Of a DNA stretch of 62,743 nucleotides, positions 8,626-18,988 are shown one piece after another. The DNA lies in NCBI GenBank assembly GCA_017459895.1, contig JAFUCA010000032.1, forward strand, positions 1 to 62,743. The letters are read 5' to 3'. The number at the start of each line of letters is the position of its first letter. Position 1 is the stretch's first letter. The notes below the pieces were generated by a model, which was given only the letters and a program-made list of their open reading frames with translations, made no database searches and was not told the origin of the DNA. The stretch comes from Bacillota bacterium (GTDB taxonomy: Bacteria > Bacillota > Clostridia > Peptostreptococcales > Anaerovoracaceae). A program made the position numbers and the translations under genes.

Positions 8626-9654
8626 ATGGAAAACAACAAACTGCAATATTACCTGCGGGTATTCCGGCAGGCGAGCTTCGGTAAATTCTTCAAGGTAGTG
8701 GATACGGCCAGTCAGCGGTCCGGAAGGAGCAAGGCGTACTGCTTCTTTGATATTCTCCGATGCATGAAACGCTATCAGGCGGGATATAACGATTACGTGA
8801 TTTTCGAGTGGTGGGATATGAACCATAAGCAGCGGGACACGTACATGACGCGGTTTCGCAGCAAGAAGTTCATCATGTTCATGAATGACCACGACTACGC
8901 GCATTATTTCGATAACAAGAACGAGTTCAACGAGAAATTCAAGGACTTCATCGGCCGGGAATGCCTGGATCTGGAGACGGCGACCGAGGAGGACATCGCG
9001 CAGTTCTTCGGTTCCCGGGAGAAGATCTTCGCCAAGATGAAGGACCTTTCCTGCGGCATCGGCTGCGAGAAGCTGGAGACGAAGGACTTCGAAAACGCGC
9101 AGGCCTTCAGCGCCTATATTAAAGAAAAGGGATTCGCCACCATCGAAGATGTGGTGGAGAACCATCCGGACATCGCCGCGATCTATCCGTTCTCGACCAA
9201 CTGCTTCCGGGTGATCACACTGATCGACGCGAAGGGAGTTCCCCATGCGATCTATGCCGTCTTCAAGATGGGCATCAACGGCAGAGTAGTGGACAATTAC
9301 GGTCTGCACGGCCCCATCAATCTGGAGACCGGGGAGTTCATGTTCCCGGCGCATTCCGGCGACACCACGGCGGACATTCAGTATACGGAGCATCCCTACA
9401 GCCATACGCCGCTGATCGGTATGGTGCTCCCATACTGGCGTGAGGTGCTCAAGATGGCGGAGGATGCGGCGCTGGTGATTCCGCAGATGCGCTACGTCGG
9501 ATGGGATATCGCCGTAACGCCGACGGGCCCGGCCATCATCGAGGGGAACAATTACTGCGCCCACGATTTCTGGCAGCTGCCGGGACAGACTCCGGGCGGC
9601 ATCGGCATCATGCCTACCATCGAGAAGATCATTCCGGAATTCAAGTACAAATAG
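8626..9654 (+). CDS. Sugar-transfer-associated ATP-grasp protein
   Basis: 342 aa from the ATG at 8626 (AAGGTG ribosome site). The C-terminal two thirds resemble the ATP-grasp family often linked to capsule or cell-surface polysaccharide genes, with late signature GWDIAVTPTGPAIIEGNN, where the Glu and Asn would bind Mg-ATP. ATP-grasp enzymes join a carboxylate to an amine or thiol. It is the first gene of an apparent operon with MurT and a GatD-like protein (9-base gap), so a role in envelope precursor modification is inferred. Substrates are not known. Confidence 0.75.
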   Translation: MENNKLQYYLRVFRQASFGKFFKVVDTASQRSGRSKAYCFFDILRCMKRYQAGYNDYVIFEWWDMNHKQRDTYMTRFRSKKFIMFMNDHDYAHYFDNKNEFNEKFKDFIGRECLDLETATEEDIAQFFGSREKIFAKMKDLSCGIGCEKLETKDFENAQAFSAYIKEKGFATIEDVVENHPDIAAIYPFSTNCFRVITLIDAKGVPHAIYAVFKMGINGRVVDNYGLHGPINLETGEFMFPAHSGDTTADIQYTEHPYSHTPLIGMVLPYWREVLKMAEDAALVIPQMRYVGWDIAVTPTGPAIIEGNNYCAHDFWQLPGQTPGGIGIMPTIEKIIPEFKYK

Positions 9655-9663
9655 GTTGAGGCA

Positions 9664-11055
9664 ATGAAACGACTGAAATTCTATCTGGCACTGTGGTGTG
9701 CCAAGCTGTCCGTCATCGCGCTGAAGCTGACCGGACACAGAGGGACGGATTTTCCGGGACGGATCGCGGTAAAGATCTGCCCGGATTTTCTCAGACAGGC
9801 GAAGGTTCCTGACCGGATCCTGGGAGTTACGGGGACCAACGGCAAGACCACGGTCTGCAACCTGCTGATCGGTATGCTCACAGCCGACGGACTGAGGGTT
9901 CTGGACAACAATCAGGGCTCCAATACCATCACCGGCCTGACGACGGCATTCATTCGGGACATGGGCGCCGGCGGACGCTGCCGCAGCGATATCGCGGTGC
10001 TGGAGATCGACGAGCGGTCTTCCCGGGTCGTGTTCCCGCTGATGCAGCCGGACTATCTGCTGATCAACAATCTGACCAGGGATTCCATCATGCGAAACGG
10101 CCATCCGGAGTACATCTCCCGGGTGCTGACGCGGGCCATGCCGGCGAAGACAAAGCTGATCCTGAACGGAGACGATCTGATCGCCTCCAATGTGGCGCCC
10201 GGCAACGCCAGAGCCTATTTCGGCTTCGAGTCGCTGGAGGGGGATGTGAAGGAATGCATCAACCTGGTCAACGACCTGCAGATCTGTCCGAAGTGCCACA
10301 GCATTTTGCAGTACACAAACCGCAGATACCATCACATCGGCCGGGCCTTCTGTCCGGAATGCGGATTCCATTCGCCGGATCTGGACTACCGGGGGCAGGA
10401 TGTGGACACGGAGCACATGCGGATGACGGTCTGTCACGGCGATGCGTGGGAGCAGGGAATCCGTCTGCTGAACGAGAGCGTTTTTAACATCTATAACGTC
10501 CTGGCGGTGACGGCCTATCTGAGTGAACTGGGATATGCTCCCGATCGGATCGGCGAGCTGCTGGACAAGGTCGAGATCGTTAAGAGCCGCTTCAGCGAAG
10601 AGGAGATCGGCGGCTACCGCATCATCCGTCAGATGTCAAAGGACCGAAACGCGCTGGGCTCTTCCCGGGCGTTCGACTACGTGTCCGGTCTGCCCGGCGA
10701 CAAGGAGCTGATCATGATGATGAACAACCTCAGTGATGCAGCGGTATGGTCGGAGAACACCTGCTGGCTCTACGACTGCGATTTCGAGTTCCTCAATAAG
10801 GATAACATCAGGAACATTGTCGTGACCGGGCCCAGAGCCAAGGACTACTATCTGCGTCTGAAATTCGCGGGCATCGGTGATGACCGTATTTCATTCGTAC
10901 ACGATGAGCTGGATGCTCCCGGAGCCCTGCGGCTGTATCCGGGAGAGGATATCTATGTCCTCTACGGTACGGATTCCATCGATCTGGCCGATCGTGTGGC
11001 AGAGAAGGTCCGGCAGCAGATCAGCGAGAAGATGACAGGAAGGAGCGCCGGCTGA
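9664..11055 (+). CDS. murT: Lipid II isoglutaminyl synthase subunit MurT
   Basis: 463 aa Mur-ligase-like protein. GVTGTNGKTTVCNLL near residue 55 is the ATP-binding loop, and a zinc-ribbon insert (CPKCHSIL ... CPECGF) near residues 210-240 and a C-terminal DUF1727-like domain are typical of MurT. With GatD it amidates the alpha-carboxyl of D-Glu in lipid II. The stop overlaps the next ATG (TGATG), so translation is coupled. Note that its GatD-like partner here lacks the glutaminase residues. Confidence 0.88.
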   Translation: MKRLKFYLALWCAKLSVIALKLTGHRGTDFPGRIAVKICPDFLRQAKVPDRILGVTGTNGKTTVCNLLIGMLTADGLRVLDNNQGSNTITGLTTAFIRDMGAGGRCRSDIAVLEIDERSSRVVFPLMQPDYLLINNLTRDSIMRNGHPEYISRVLTRAMPAKTKLILNGDDLIASNVAPGNARAYFGFESLEGDVKECINLVNDLQICPKCHSILQYTNRRYHHIGRAFCPECGFHSPDLDYRGQDVDTEHMRMTVCHGDAWEQGIRLLNESVFNIYNVLAVTAYLSELGYAPDRIGELLDKVEIVKSRFSEEEIGGYRIIRQMSKDRNALGSSRAFDYVSGLPGDKELIMMMNNLSDAAVWSENTCWLYDCDFEFLNKDNIRNIVVTGPRAKDYYLRLKFAGIGDDRISFVHDELDAPGALRLYPGEDIYVLYGTDSIDLADRVAEKVRQQISEKMTGRSAG

Positions 11056-11828
11056 TGAAGATAGAAGTATTATTTCCGGAAATATGCAATCTGTACGGGG
11101 ATCTGGCCAACATCCGTTATCTGAAGGAGTGCCTTCCCGATGCGGAGGTGATCCACACCTCGCTGCAGAGCCGGCCCCGGTTTCTCGATGAGACGGTGGA
11201 TCTGATCTACATGGGAACGACGACGGAGAACGGACAGATCCTGGCGCTGGAGCAGATGCGCTTCTACCGGGAGCAGATCCTCGGGCAGATCGAGCAGGGG
11301 ACCAACTTCCTGATCACCGGCAATGCCATGGAGCTGTTCGGGGAACGGATCGAGGAGGACGGCGAGGAGGTCTGCCGGGGCCTGGGCGTGTTCCCGGGGA
11401 TCGCCCGGCGTTCTTCGGTGAACCGGTTCAACAGCCTGTTTCTGGGGACGTTCGCGCCGGATGCCAAGCAGCCGATCACCGTTGTCGGATTCAAGAGCCA
11501 GTTCGGGCACACCTTCTGCGAAGAGGGCGACACGGGCCTGGATCATCTGGCCCTGTTCACGCCCCAGAGGGGGCCGGGGATGAACCGGTATGCCGGGGGC
11601 GAAGGGATCCGGATCAACAACTTCTTTGCCACCTATGTGATCGGGCCGCTGCTGATCCTGAATCCGCCGTTTACGAAATGGTACATCAGAAACCAGCTGG
11701 GCGTGCCGATCGAGGATCTGGCATTCGAGGAGGCGGCGATGGATTCCTATGACTGCCGGGTAGAGGAGTATTCGGATCCGAAGACGGGGCTTTATTACTG
11801 GGGCGGAACGACGCAGCGATGGACGTAA
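11055..11828 (+). CDS. GatD-like CobB/CobQ-type amidotransferase, catalytic dyad missing
   Basis: 257 aa. Fold and position are those of GatD, which releases ammonia from glutamine for MurT. In canonical GatD the nucleophile is in ICGGYQ and the His in a Y-x-HGP segment. Here the matching segments read NFLITGNAMELFG (Thr88 in place of Cys) and FFATYVIGPLL (Ile196 in place of His). Both catalytic residues therefore appear lost, while surrounding structure motifs are kept. It could be a structural partner of MurT, or the complex may use free ammonia. The gene name gatD would describe homology only. Confidence 0.82.
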   Translation: MKIEVLFPEICNLYGDLANIRYLKECLPDAEVIHTSLQSRPRFLDETVDLIYMGTTTENGQILALEQMRFYREQILGQIEQGTNFLITGNAMELFGERIEEDGEEVCRGLGVFPGIARRSSVNRFNSLFLGTFAPDAKQPITVVGFKSQFGHTFCEEGDTGLDHLALFTPQRGPGMNRYAGGEGIRINNFFATYVIGPLLILNPPFTKWYIRNQLGVPIEDLAFEEAAMDSYDCRVEEYSDPKTGLYYWGGTTQRWT

Positions 11829-11861
11829 ACCGATCCGGCCGTACAATCAGCATAAAAAAAG

Positions 11862-11892
11862 GAGCAGGTAGGGGTTTCTATCTGCTCTTTTT
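11862..11892. terminator. Bidirectional terminator between gatD-like gene and spoVG
   Basis: 10-bp stem (GAGCAGGTAG / CTATCTGCTC, one G-U pair), 6-base loop, TTTTT on the plus strand and seven A's on the other side, so it can serve both converging genes. Confidence 0.88.
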
Positions 11893-11923
11893 CAGAGTGA
11901 ACACCATTCAGATTGTTATCGGA

Positions 11924-12217
11924 CTATTCCGCAGATGCTTCATCTGCTTCGGCCGATTTCTGGGCCAGTACTTTTTCGTATTCTTCAAAAATGGCATCTC
12001 TAATTTTGTTTCTGGTTTCGGAAACCAGAGGATGAGCGATATCCCTAAAATCCCCCTCGCTCATTTTCCTGCTAGGCATAGCGATGAACGGACCGTTCTG
12101 TCCCTCGATGATCTTGATGTCGTGAACGACAAACTCGTCATCGAAGGTGATCGACACGATGGCCTTCATTTTTCCCTCATCGTTAACCTTGCGGATTCTT
12201 ACGTCAGTAATTTCCAT
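11924..12217 (-). CDS. spoVG: Septation/regulatory protein SpoVG
   Basis: 97 aa. SpoVG is a small RNA/DNA-binding regulator affecting septation, sporulation and virulence genes in Firmicutes. The near-invariant N-terminus [11 protein letters not shown], the central [15 protein letters not shown] and the [11 protein letters not shown] segment are all present. Length is typical. It keeps the classic Firmicute neighbourhood (spoVG near prs, pth and mfd) although it is transcribed away from them. Promoter at 12257-12285. Confidence 0.96.
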   Translation of the reverse strand: MEITDVRIRKVNDEGKMKAIVSITFDDEFVVHDIKIIEGQNGPFIAMPSRKMSEGDFRDIAHPLVSETRNKIRDAIFEEYEKVLAQKSAEADEASAE

Positions 12218-12256
12218 ATACTGTACCGCCTTTCATGGCCATATAAATATACAGCA

Positions 12257-12285
12257 ATTATACACTAACACGGCAAAGGAAACAA
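12257..12285 (-). promoter_or_regulatory. Promoter of spoVG
   Basis: Minus strand TTGTTT (12285-12280), 17-bp spacer, TATAAT (12262-12257). Looks like a vegetative promoter rather than a sigma-H one. Confidence 0.65.
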
Positions 12286-12354
12286 GCAAATTATACTAAA
12301 AAAATGAATGTAAAATGGTACCCGGGAAGTTTTTGCATCAAACCGGGGCGGTTT

Positions 12355-12384
12355 ATGACACGGAAGCGTAAAATATGGTATACT
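12355..12384 (+). promoter_or_regulatory. Putative promoter of murC
   Basis: ATGACA, 18-bp spacer, TATACT, about 50 bases before the murC start. Confidence 0.5.
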
Positions 12385-12436
12385 GTTATCTGTCATAAAG
12401 GGGATTGTGATCATACAGACCGAAAGGAAACAAATC

Positions 12437-13816
12437 ATGAATTTGTCTGCATATAAAAATATACACTGCATTGGAATCGGAGGGATCGGATTGTCCGGCA
12501 TTGCGGAGATCCTTCTGAGCCGGGGACACAATGTATCCGGCTCCGATATGCGGGAGAGCGATATTACAGAAAAGCTGATCGGCGACGGCGCGAAGATCAG
12601 CCTGGGACACCGGGCGGAGAACGTGGAGGGCGCCGATCTTGTCGTATATACGGTTGCGGTCGGGGATGATAATCCGGAGCTGGCCAGAGCGAAGGAACTG
12701 GGGATCCCGGCGATTACCAGAGCCCAGGCTCTGGGTGCGCTGATGGAGGAGTACGACAGCAGCATTGCGATCTCCGGGACCCACGGCAAGACGACAACGA
12801 CTGCGATGATCTCTCTGATCCTGAAGCACGCGGGGAAGGATCCGACCATCTCCGTCGGAGGGAATCTCGACGAGATCGGCGGGAACTTCTATGTCGGCAG
12901 CAAGGATTTTTTCGTTACGGAAGCCTGTGAATACAGGGACAGCTTCCTGGAGCTGAAACCGAACATCGAGATCATTCTCAACATCGATTCGGACCACCTG
13001 GATTATTTCAAGGATGTGGAGCACATCGCCCGATCCTTTGACCGCTTCGCGAAGCTGGTGCCGGGGAACGGGACGGTCATCGCCTACGATGCTAATCCCT
13101 TCGTCCGAAGCGTCATAGAGGGCCTGCCCAATGCCGTAACCTTTGGCTTCAGCACGGACAGCGACTATTACGCATCGAACATTTCCTTTGATAATGAGGG
13201 AATGCCCAGCTTCGATGTCTATCATCAGGCAGAGAAGCTCTGCAGGATCGATCTGTCCGTTCCGGGAGAGCATAACATACTGAATTCCCTGGCAGCCTTT
13301 GCATGCTGTCACATTCTGGGCATCGAAACCGATGAGATCGTGTCGACCCTTCACGGCTACCGCGGGATACACCGGCGCTTTGATGTGCTCGGCAAGATCA
13401 CCGGCGACATCCGGATCATCGATGACTATGCGCACCATCCGACGGAGATCAGGGCAACCCTGGCGGCCATTAAGAACATGAAGCATCACCGTCTCTGGTG
13501 CCTGTTCCAGCCCCATACCTATACCAGAACGATGGCGTTGATGAACGAGTTCGCAGCCAGTTTCGATGATGCGGACCGGATCGTTCTTGCCGAGATCTAC
13601 GCGGCGAGAGAGAAGAACATCTATAAGATCAGCTCCAGGACACTGCTGGAGCGGCTGCGGGAGCACGATCCCGATAAAGACGTATACTTTTTCGAGAACT
13701 TCGAGGACATCGCTCACTTCGTCTATGACAATGCGGAGGAAGGCGACCTGATCCTGACTATGGGAGCGGGGGATATCTACAGGGTCGGTGAAATGATCCT
13801 GGAACTGGACAAGTAG
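12437..13816 (+). CDS. murC: UDP-N-acetylmuramate--L-alanine ligase MurC
   Basis: 459 aa from the ATG at 12437, with AAAGGAA upstream; the in-frame ATA/ATG codons before it have no ribosome site. MurC adds L-Ala to UDP-MurNAc, the first peptide step of peptidoglycan synthesis in the cytoplasm. Motifs: N-terminal nucleotide site IHCIGIGGIGLSG, ATP loop SGTHGKTTTTAMI near residue 117, and the central NIDSDHLDYF. C-terminal DDYAHHPTEI is characteristic of MurC. Followed after 38 bases by prs. Confidence 0.95.
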   Translation: MNLSAYKNIHCIGIGGIGLSGIAEILLSRGHNVSGSDMRESDITEKLIGDGAKISLGHRAENVEGADLVVYTVAVGDDNPELARAKELGIPAITRAQALGALMEEYDSSIAISGTHGKTTTTAMISLILKHAGKDPTISVGGNLDEIGGNFYVGSKDFFVTEACEYRDSFLELKPNIEIILNIDSDHLDYFKDVEHIARSFDRFAKLVPGNGTVIAYDANPFVRSVIEGLPNAVTFGFSTDSDYYASNISFDNEGMPSFDVYHQAEKLCRIDLSVPGEHNILNSLAAFACCHILGIETDEIVSTLHGYRGIHRRFDVLGKITGDIRIIDDYAHHPTEIRATLAAIKNMKHHRLWCLFQPHTYTRTMALMNEFAASFDDADRIVLAEIYAAREKNIYKISSRTLLERLREHDPDKDVYFFENFEDIAHFVYDNAEEGDLILTMGAGDIYRVGEMILELDK

Positions 13817-13854
13817 TTCCGAACAGTACATAAGAAGACCGAAAGGAGAAACCA

Positions 13855-14805
13855 ATGAAAAACGGCGTATTTGCAAATTACAAGATCTTCGCGGCGAACT
13901 CTCATCCGGGACTGGCGGAGGAGATTTCCTCCATTATAGGGAAACCTCTCGGCGATGCGAAAGTTTCCAAGTTCAGCGACGGTGAGATTTCCGTCAGTCT
14001 GGGCGAGTCGGTCAGAGGCTGTGACTGCTTCATCATTCAGTCCACGTGCTCCCCGGTCAATGACAACCTGATGGAACTGCTGATCATGATCGATTCCATG
14101 AAGCGGGCTTCGGCCGGCAGGATCAGCGCGGTCATGCCGTATTACGGATACGCCAGACAGGACCGGAAGGCCAAGGCGAGAGATCCCATCACAGCGAAGC
14201 TGGTAGCGGATATGCTGGTGGCTGCCGGCGCTGACCGGGTCGTGACGATGGACCTGCACGCGGCGCAGATTCAGGGATATTTCACCATTCCGGTGGATCA
14301 CCTGGTGGGTCTTCCCCTGCTCAGAAAATATTTCGCGGCCGAGGATCCGAAGGATCTGGTCATCGTTTCTCCGGACCATGGAAGTGTGCCCCGTGCGCGG
14401 AGCATGGCGGAGCCTCTGGGATGTCCGATCGCCATCGTCGATAAGCGCCGGCCGGAACCGAACAAGAGCGAGATCATGAACATCATTGGAGACATCAAGG
14501 ACAAGAACTGCATCCTGGTGGATGATATGATCGACACCGCCGGAACCATCACCAACGCGGCGAACGCGCTGAAGGATCTGGGAGCGAAGAGCGTCCGCGC
14601 CTGCGCGACCCATGCGGTCCTCTCCGGTCCCGCCATCGAACGGATCGATCAGTCCGCAATTGAGGAACTGGTGCTCCTGAACACCATGCCGATCCCGGAG
14701 GAGAAGATGCTCCCGAAGATGAAGGTGCTGTCCGTCGGACCGCTGTTCGCGGAGGCCATCAACCGGATCCATACCAACGGTTCGGTCAGTAAGCTCTTTG
14801 ATTAA
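13855..14805 (+). CDS. prs: Ribose-phosphate pyrophosphokinase
   Basis: 316 aa, standard length. Makes PRPP from ribose 5-phosphate and ATP for purine, pyrimidine, NAD, His and Trp synthesis. Visible: flexible ATP loop PYYGYARQDRK, metal-binding VTMDLHAAQIQGYF, and the PRPP loop ILVDDMIDTAGT. Ribosome site AAAGGAG 8 bases before the ATG. Sits in the conserved prs-pth-mfd order. Confidence 0.96.
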   Translation: MKNGVFANYKIFAANSHPGLAEEISSIIGKPLGDAKVSKFSDGEISVSLGESVRGCDCFIIQSTCSPVNDNLMELLIMIDSMKRASAGRISAVMPYYGYARQDRKAKARDPITAKLVADMLVAAGADRVVTMDLHAAQIQGYFTIPVDHLVGLPLLRKYFAAEDPKDLVIVSPDHGSVPRARSMAEPLGCPIAIVDKRRPEPNKSEIMNIIGDIKDKNCILVDDMIDTAGTITNAANALKDLGAKSVRACATHAVLSGPAIERIDQSAIEELVLLNTMPIPEEKMLPKMKVLSVGPLFAEAINRIHTNGSVSKLFD

Positions 14806-14830
14806 GCGTACTGCGCGGGAAAGGGAAGGA

Positions 14831-15397
14831 ATGTACGTCATCGCAGGACTGGGCAATCCCGGGCGGGCCTATGAGAAGACCCGGCACAACATGGGGTTTC
14901 AGGTCATCGACCGGATCGCGGAGAAACACGGAATCCAGGTAAAGCGTCTGAAGCACCAGGCGCTGACCGGGGATGGCAGGATCGCCGGTCAGAAGGTGCT
15001 CCTGGTCAAGCCGCAGACCTATATGAACAACAGCGGCCAGTCGCTGGGAGAAATCATCCGCTATTACGATGTGGAGCCGGAGCATCTGATCGTGATCTAC
15101 GACGATATGGATCTGCCGACGGGAACCATCCGGATCCGCAAGAAAGGCGGGCCGGGAACGCACAACGGCATGAAGTCCGTGGTTGCCCATGTGCAGACGC
15201 AGGAGTTTCCGAGGATCCGTGTCGGAATCGGCGCCAGCGGCGGCGAAGACTGGAAGGATTTTGTCCTCGACGAGATCAGCAAAAAAGATCAGCAGCTGCT
15301 GTCCGATGCACTGGATCGGGCGGCAGAGGCTGCCTGCGGGATCCTGGGAGAGGGCATTGACATCGCAATGAATCAATGGAACAAAAAAACGGAATGA
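14831..15397 (+). CDS. pth: Peptidyl-tRNA hydrolase
   Basis: 188 aa from the ATG at 14831 (GGGAAGGA upstream). Frees tRNA from stalled peptidyl-tRNA. Motifs: GLGNPGRAYEKTRHNMGFQ with catalytic His, LVKPQTYMNNSGQS with Asn, VIYDDMDLPTG with catalytic Asp, and KGGPGTHNGMKS. The last 22 bases overlap the start of mfd, implying translational coupling. Confidence 0.95.
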   Translation: MYVIAGLGNPGRAYEKTRHNMGFQVIDRIAEKHGIQVKRLKHQALTGDGRIAGQKVLLVKPQTYMNNSGQSLGEIIRYYDVEPEHLIVIYDDMDLPTGTIRIRKKGGPGTHNGMKSVVAHVQTQEFPRIRVGIGASGGEDWKDFVLDEISKKDQQLLSDALDRAAEAACGILGEGIDIAMNQWNKKTE

Positions 15398-18300
15398 TCA
15401 ATATCACCGGTGCGTCCGAAAGCAGAGTCGCACCACTGGCAGCGGAGCTGATCAGAGAAAGAGGAGGTCAGAGTCTGATAGTCGCAGCGACCTACACGAG
15501 GGCGAAACGACTGGCGACGGACCTTTCTTTTTTTCATGAACAGGCGGGCATCGAGGGACCGGTTCTGGTCCTGCCGGAGGAGGATGCCCGGATGGTCGCC
15601 TTCGAGGCGAAGAATAACGACGATCTGATGGAGCGGATGCGGGTCTATAAGACCGTAACATCCGGTCGTTCGTGTACCGTCATTGCCCCGGTCAGCGCGG
15701 CGATCCGAAAGCTCCCTCCCCGGTCCGCCTATACGGAGCATATCCTCCGTCTGCGCCTCGGAGAGGACATCGATGTCAGCGCAGCGCAGGAAAAGCTGAC
15801 CGCGATGGGATACGAGCGGGTCCCGGCTATTGAGGCGCGGGGCGAGTACAGCATCCGGGGCGGGATCATCGATATATTCCCGCCGGACAGCGGGGATCCA
15901 TACCGGATCGAGCTGTTTGACACGGAGATCGACTCCATCCGCACCTTCGATCAGGAGTCCCAGCGTTCCCGGGAGTCTCTCACTTCCGCCGACATCTATC
16001 CCTGTGCCCGGATCTGCCGGGATGACGCAGCCTTTGCAAAGGCCGGACAGCGGATCCGCAGAGCATACGACCGTCAGATCCGCCGGCTGGAAGCGAAGGC
16101 GGCCGAGGATCTCAAAGCCGAAAGCGGCAGCGGGAAAGCATCGGGAGCATCCGCGGTGAAGACGGAACAGACGCATCATCTTCGCCAGCGGAGAGACCAG
16201 CTTTTGGAGTACGTGGAACAGAAGATCAACCTGCAGTACCTGGAGCAGTTCCCGTCCTATTTCTTTGATGAGACGGATTATCTGTGGGACTATATGGATG
16301 ATCCGCTGATTCTGATCGACGACCCGGGAAGAATCCTGGAGAACATCGACGCCGCGGGCAAGGAAATGTCGGAAGACATCGATGTGATCCTGTCGGAAGG
16401 CAGAGGCATCGGGGCGGACTTCGCATCGGTTTCCGGGGAGGCGGACTATTTCCGGCTGTATGAGAAGGAAGGGTATATCTTCACCCCCTTCCTGGCGACG
16501 ATCCGCAATGCTCCGTTCCTAAAGGAGCTGCGCACCGTGAACTGCCGCCAGATGCCCTCCTATAACGGAAGGCTCGATGTGCTGAAGACCGATCTGGAAG
16601 GGTATCTTGCCAGAGGCTTCCGCGTGACCATCGTCTGCAGCAGCAGCGACCGGGCGAAGCAGATGGATGAATTCCTGGAGCACGAGGGCCTGTATGACCG
16701 CCGGATCGCGAAGGTCGGAACAAACGGAGTGACGCAGACGGCGGAGCATGCTCCCGGGAGCATCACGGTGGTGGAGGGGCGCATCACCTCCGGCATGGAA
16801 TTCACGGATGAGAAATCCTGCTGGATGTGGGAGGGCGACATCTTCGGGGGAAGCCGCAGAAGCCGCAGGCCGCGGCGCGCGAAGACCAAGGGTGAAACGA
16901 TCAAAAGCTTCGCCGATGTGCAGACCGGTGACTACGTTGTTCACGAAAGCCACGGCATCGGCAGGTTCGTCGGTGTGGAGCAGCTGGTGGTCCAGGGCGT
17001 GAAGCAGGATTATCTGAAGGTAAAATACGCCGGTACGGATCTTCTCTACATTCCGGTGGATCAGCTGGGGGCGCTCCAGAAGTACATCGGAGGCGAGGGC
17101 GCCGCTCCGAAGCTGAACAAACTGACCGGCGGCGAATGGAAGCAGACCAAGGCCAGAGCGAAAGCCGCGGTGGAGGATATGGCCCAGGACCTGATCCGGG
17201 TATCGGCCGCGCGGATGCACGAGAAGGGATACGCTTTCTCGGAGGATACGCCGTGGCAGGGAGAATTCGAGGACAGCTTTCCCTACGAGGAGACCGACGA
17301 TCAGCTGAAGTGCATCGATGAGATCAAATCGGATATGGAGCGGGAAGTTCCGATGGACCGGCTGCTCTGCGGCGATGTCGGCTTCGGCAAAACGGAGGTT
17401 GCGGCGCGGGCGCTGTTCAAATGCGTTGCCGATGGCAAACAGGCGGCGGTGCTGGTTCCGACGACGCTGCTGGCAAACCAGCATTACTACACGCTGAAGG
17501 ACCGGTTCGAGAAGTTCCCCTTCCGGGTGGAGATGCTTTCCCGTTTTCGCACGGCGAAGCAGCAAAAGAAGATCATCGATGATCTGGCGAAGGGGAAGCT
17601 GGATCTGGTGATCGGCACCCACCGGCTGCTGTCAAAGGATGTCCGGTTTCACGACCTGGGCCTGCTGGTGGTGGATGAAGAGCAGCGGTTCGGCGTGCGG
17701 CACAAGGAACGGATCAAACAGCTGCGCACCAATGTGGATGTACTGACGCTGTCTGCGACACCGATCCCCAGAACGCTGCACATGTCCCTGTCGGGACTCA
17801 AGGATATGAGCACCCTCGAGGAGCCGCCGGAGGATCGGTATCCGGTTCAGACCTAGGTGATGGAGCAGGATAAGTTCGTGATCCGGGAAGCCATCGAAAT
17901 GGAGATCGGCCGGGGCGGCAGGTATACGTGCTCTATAACCGGGTGGAGTCCATCGGGCGGGTCGCATCGGAAATACAGGCTCTGGTGCCGGATGCGTCCA
18001 TTGGCATCGGTCACGGGAAGATGAAGGAGCAGGAGCTGGAGGATGTGATCATGGACTTTTCGGAGGGCGCCTTCGATGTGCTGGTCTCCACCACGATCAT
18101 CGAATCCGGAATGGATATCCCCAACGTCAACACGATGATCGTCCTGGACGCGGACCGGTTCGGTCTGGCACAGCTGTATCAGCTGCGGGGCAGGGTCGGA
18201 CGTTCCGGGCGGATGGCCTACGCCTATCTGATGTACCGCAGGGACCGGAACCTGTCGGAGGTGGCCGAGAAGCGCCTGCGGGCGATTCGGGATTTTACCG

Positions 18301-18935
18301 AGTTCGGATCGGGCTTCCGCATTGCGATGAAGGACCTGGAGCTGAGGGGCGCGGGAAACATCCTGGGAACCGAACAGTCGGGCCATATGCTGAACATCGG
18401 ATATGAGCTGTACTGCAAGCTCCTGGAGGAGGCGGTGGACCGGCTGCAGGGCAGGGAGGTGCTGCCCCAGGCGGAGGAAACGGCCTTCAGCCTTTCGATC
18501 CCAGCCCTCATCCCGCAGTACTATATCGAGGACGAGGTGCTGCGTCTGCAGATGTATAAGAAGATCGCCATGATCGCGGGGGAGGAGGATCAGTCGGATG
18601 TGGTCGACGAAATGCTGGACCGCTTCGGAGATATCCCGAAGGATACCATGAATCTGATCCGCATCTCGAAGATCCGTTCTCAGGCGTCCCGTCTGGGCGT
18701 CCGGGAGATCAGTCAAAACGGTCACAAGCTGATCCTGAAGCTCTGGGAAACGACCCGGTTCGCCGAGGGCGTGATCCCGCGCCTCGCGTCGGCCTATGGA
18801 GAGCGGATCCGGTTCGGAGGAGGCAGTGATCCATGGATCCGGGTCACGGTCAGCGAAGCGGATAATACGAAGGCGTCGCTGGAGGAACTGGAGCAGTTCT
18901 TCCGGACCGCCCTCAGTGAACAGAAGTTATCATAG
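15376..18935 (+). pseudogene. mfd: Transcription-repair coupling factor Mfd, broken by a stop and a frameshift
   Basis: Mfd frees RNA polymerase stalled at lesions and recruits UvrA. The first open part (15376-17856, 826 codons) has the UvrB-like module, RNAP-interaction region, Walker A GDVGFGKTE (about residues 666-674) and DEEQ (767-770), up to [13 protein letters not shown]. An in-frame TAG at 17854 replaces the Tyr expected after PVQT. About 60 bases later, near 17918, one base is missing, and the frame resumes as QVYVLYNRV and runs to 18935 (helicase motifs IV-VI, GRVGRSGR, C-terminal domain). A GTG at 17928 is the first possible restart. Apart from these two lesions the sequence looks intact, so this is a very young pseudogene or a local sequence error. 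Confidence 0.9.
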
Positions 18936-18988
18936 AGTCTGTCCGGCAGGAAGGGACGGATGATCCGGAAAGGAACAAGGTGAACAGT

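Noticed and set aside
17850-17930. Programmed readthrough plus frameshift in mfd
   Set aside because: Two independent lesions of different type, with no slippery sequence or stimulatory structure that I can see; Mfd is not known to be recoded.
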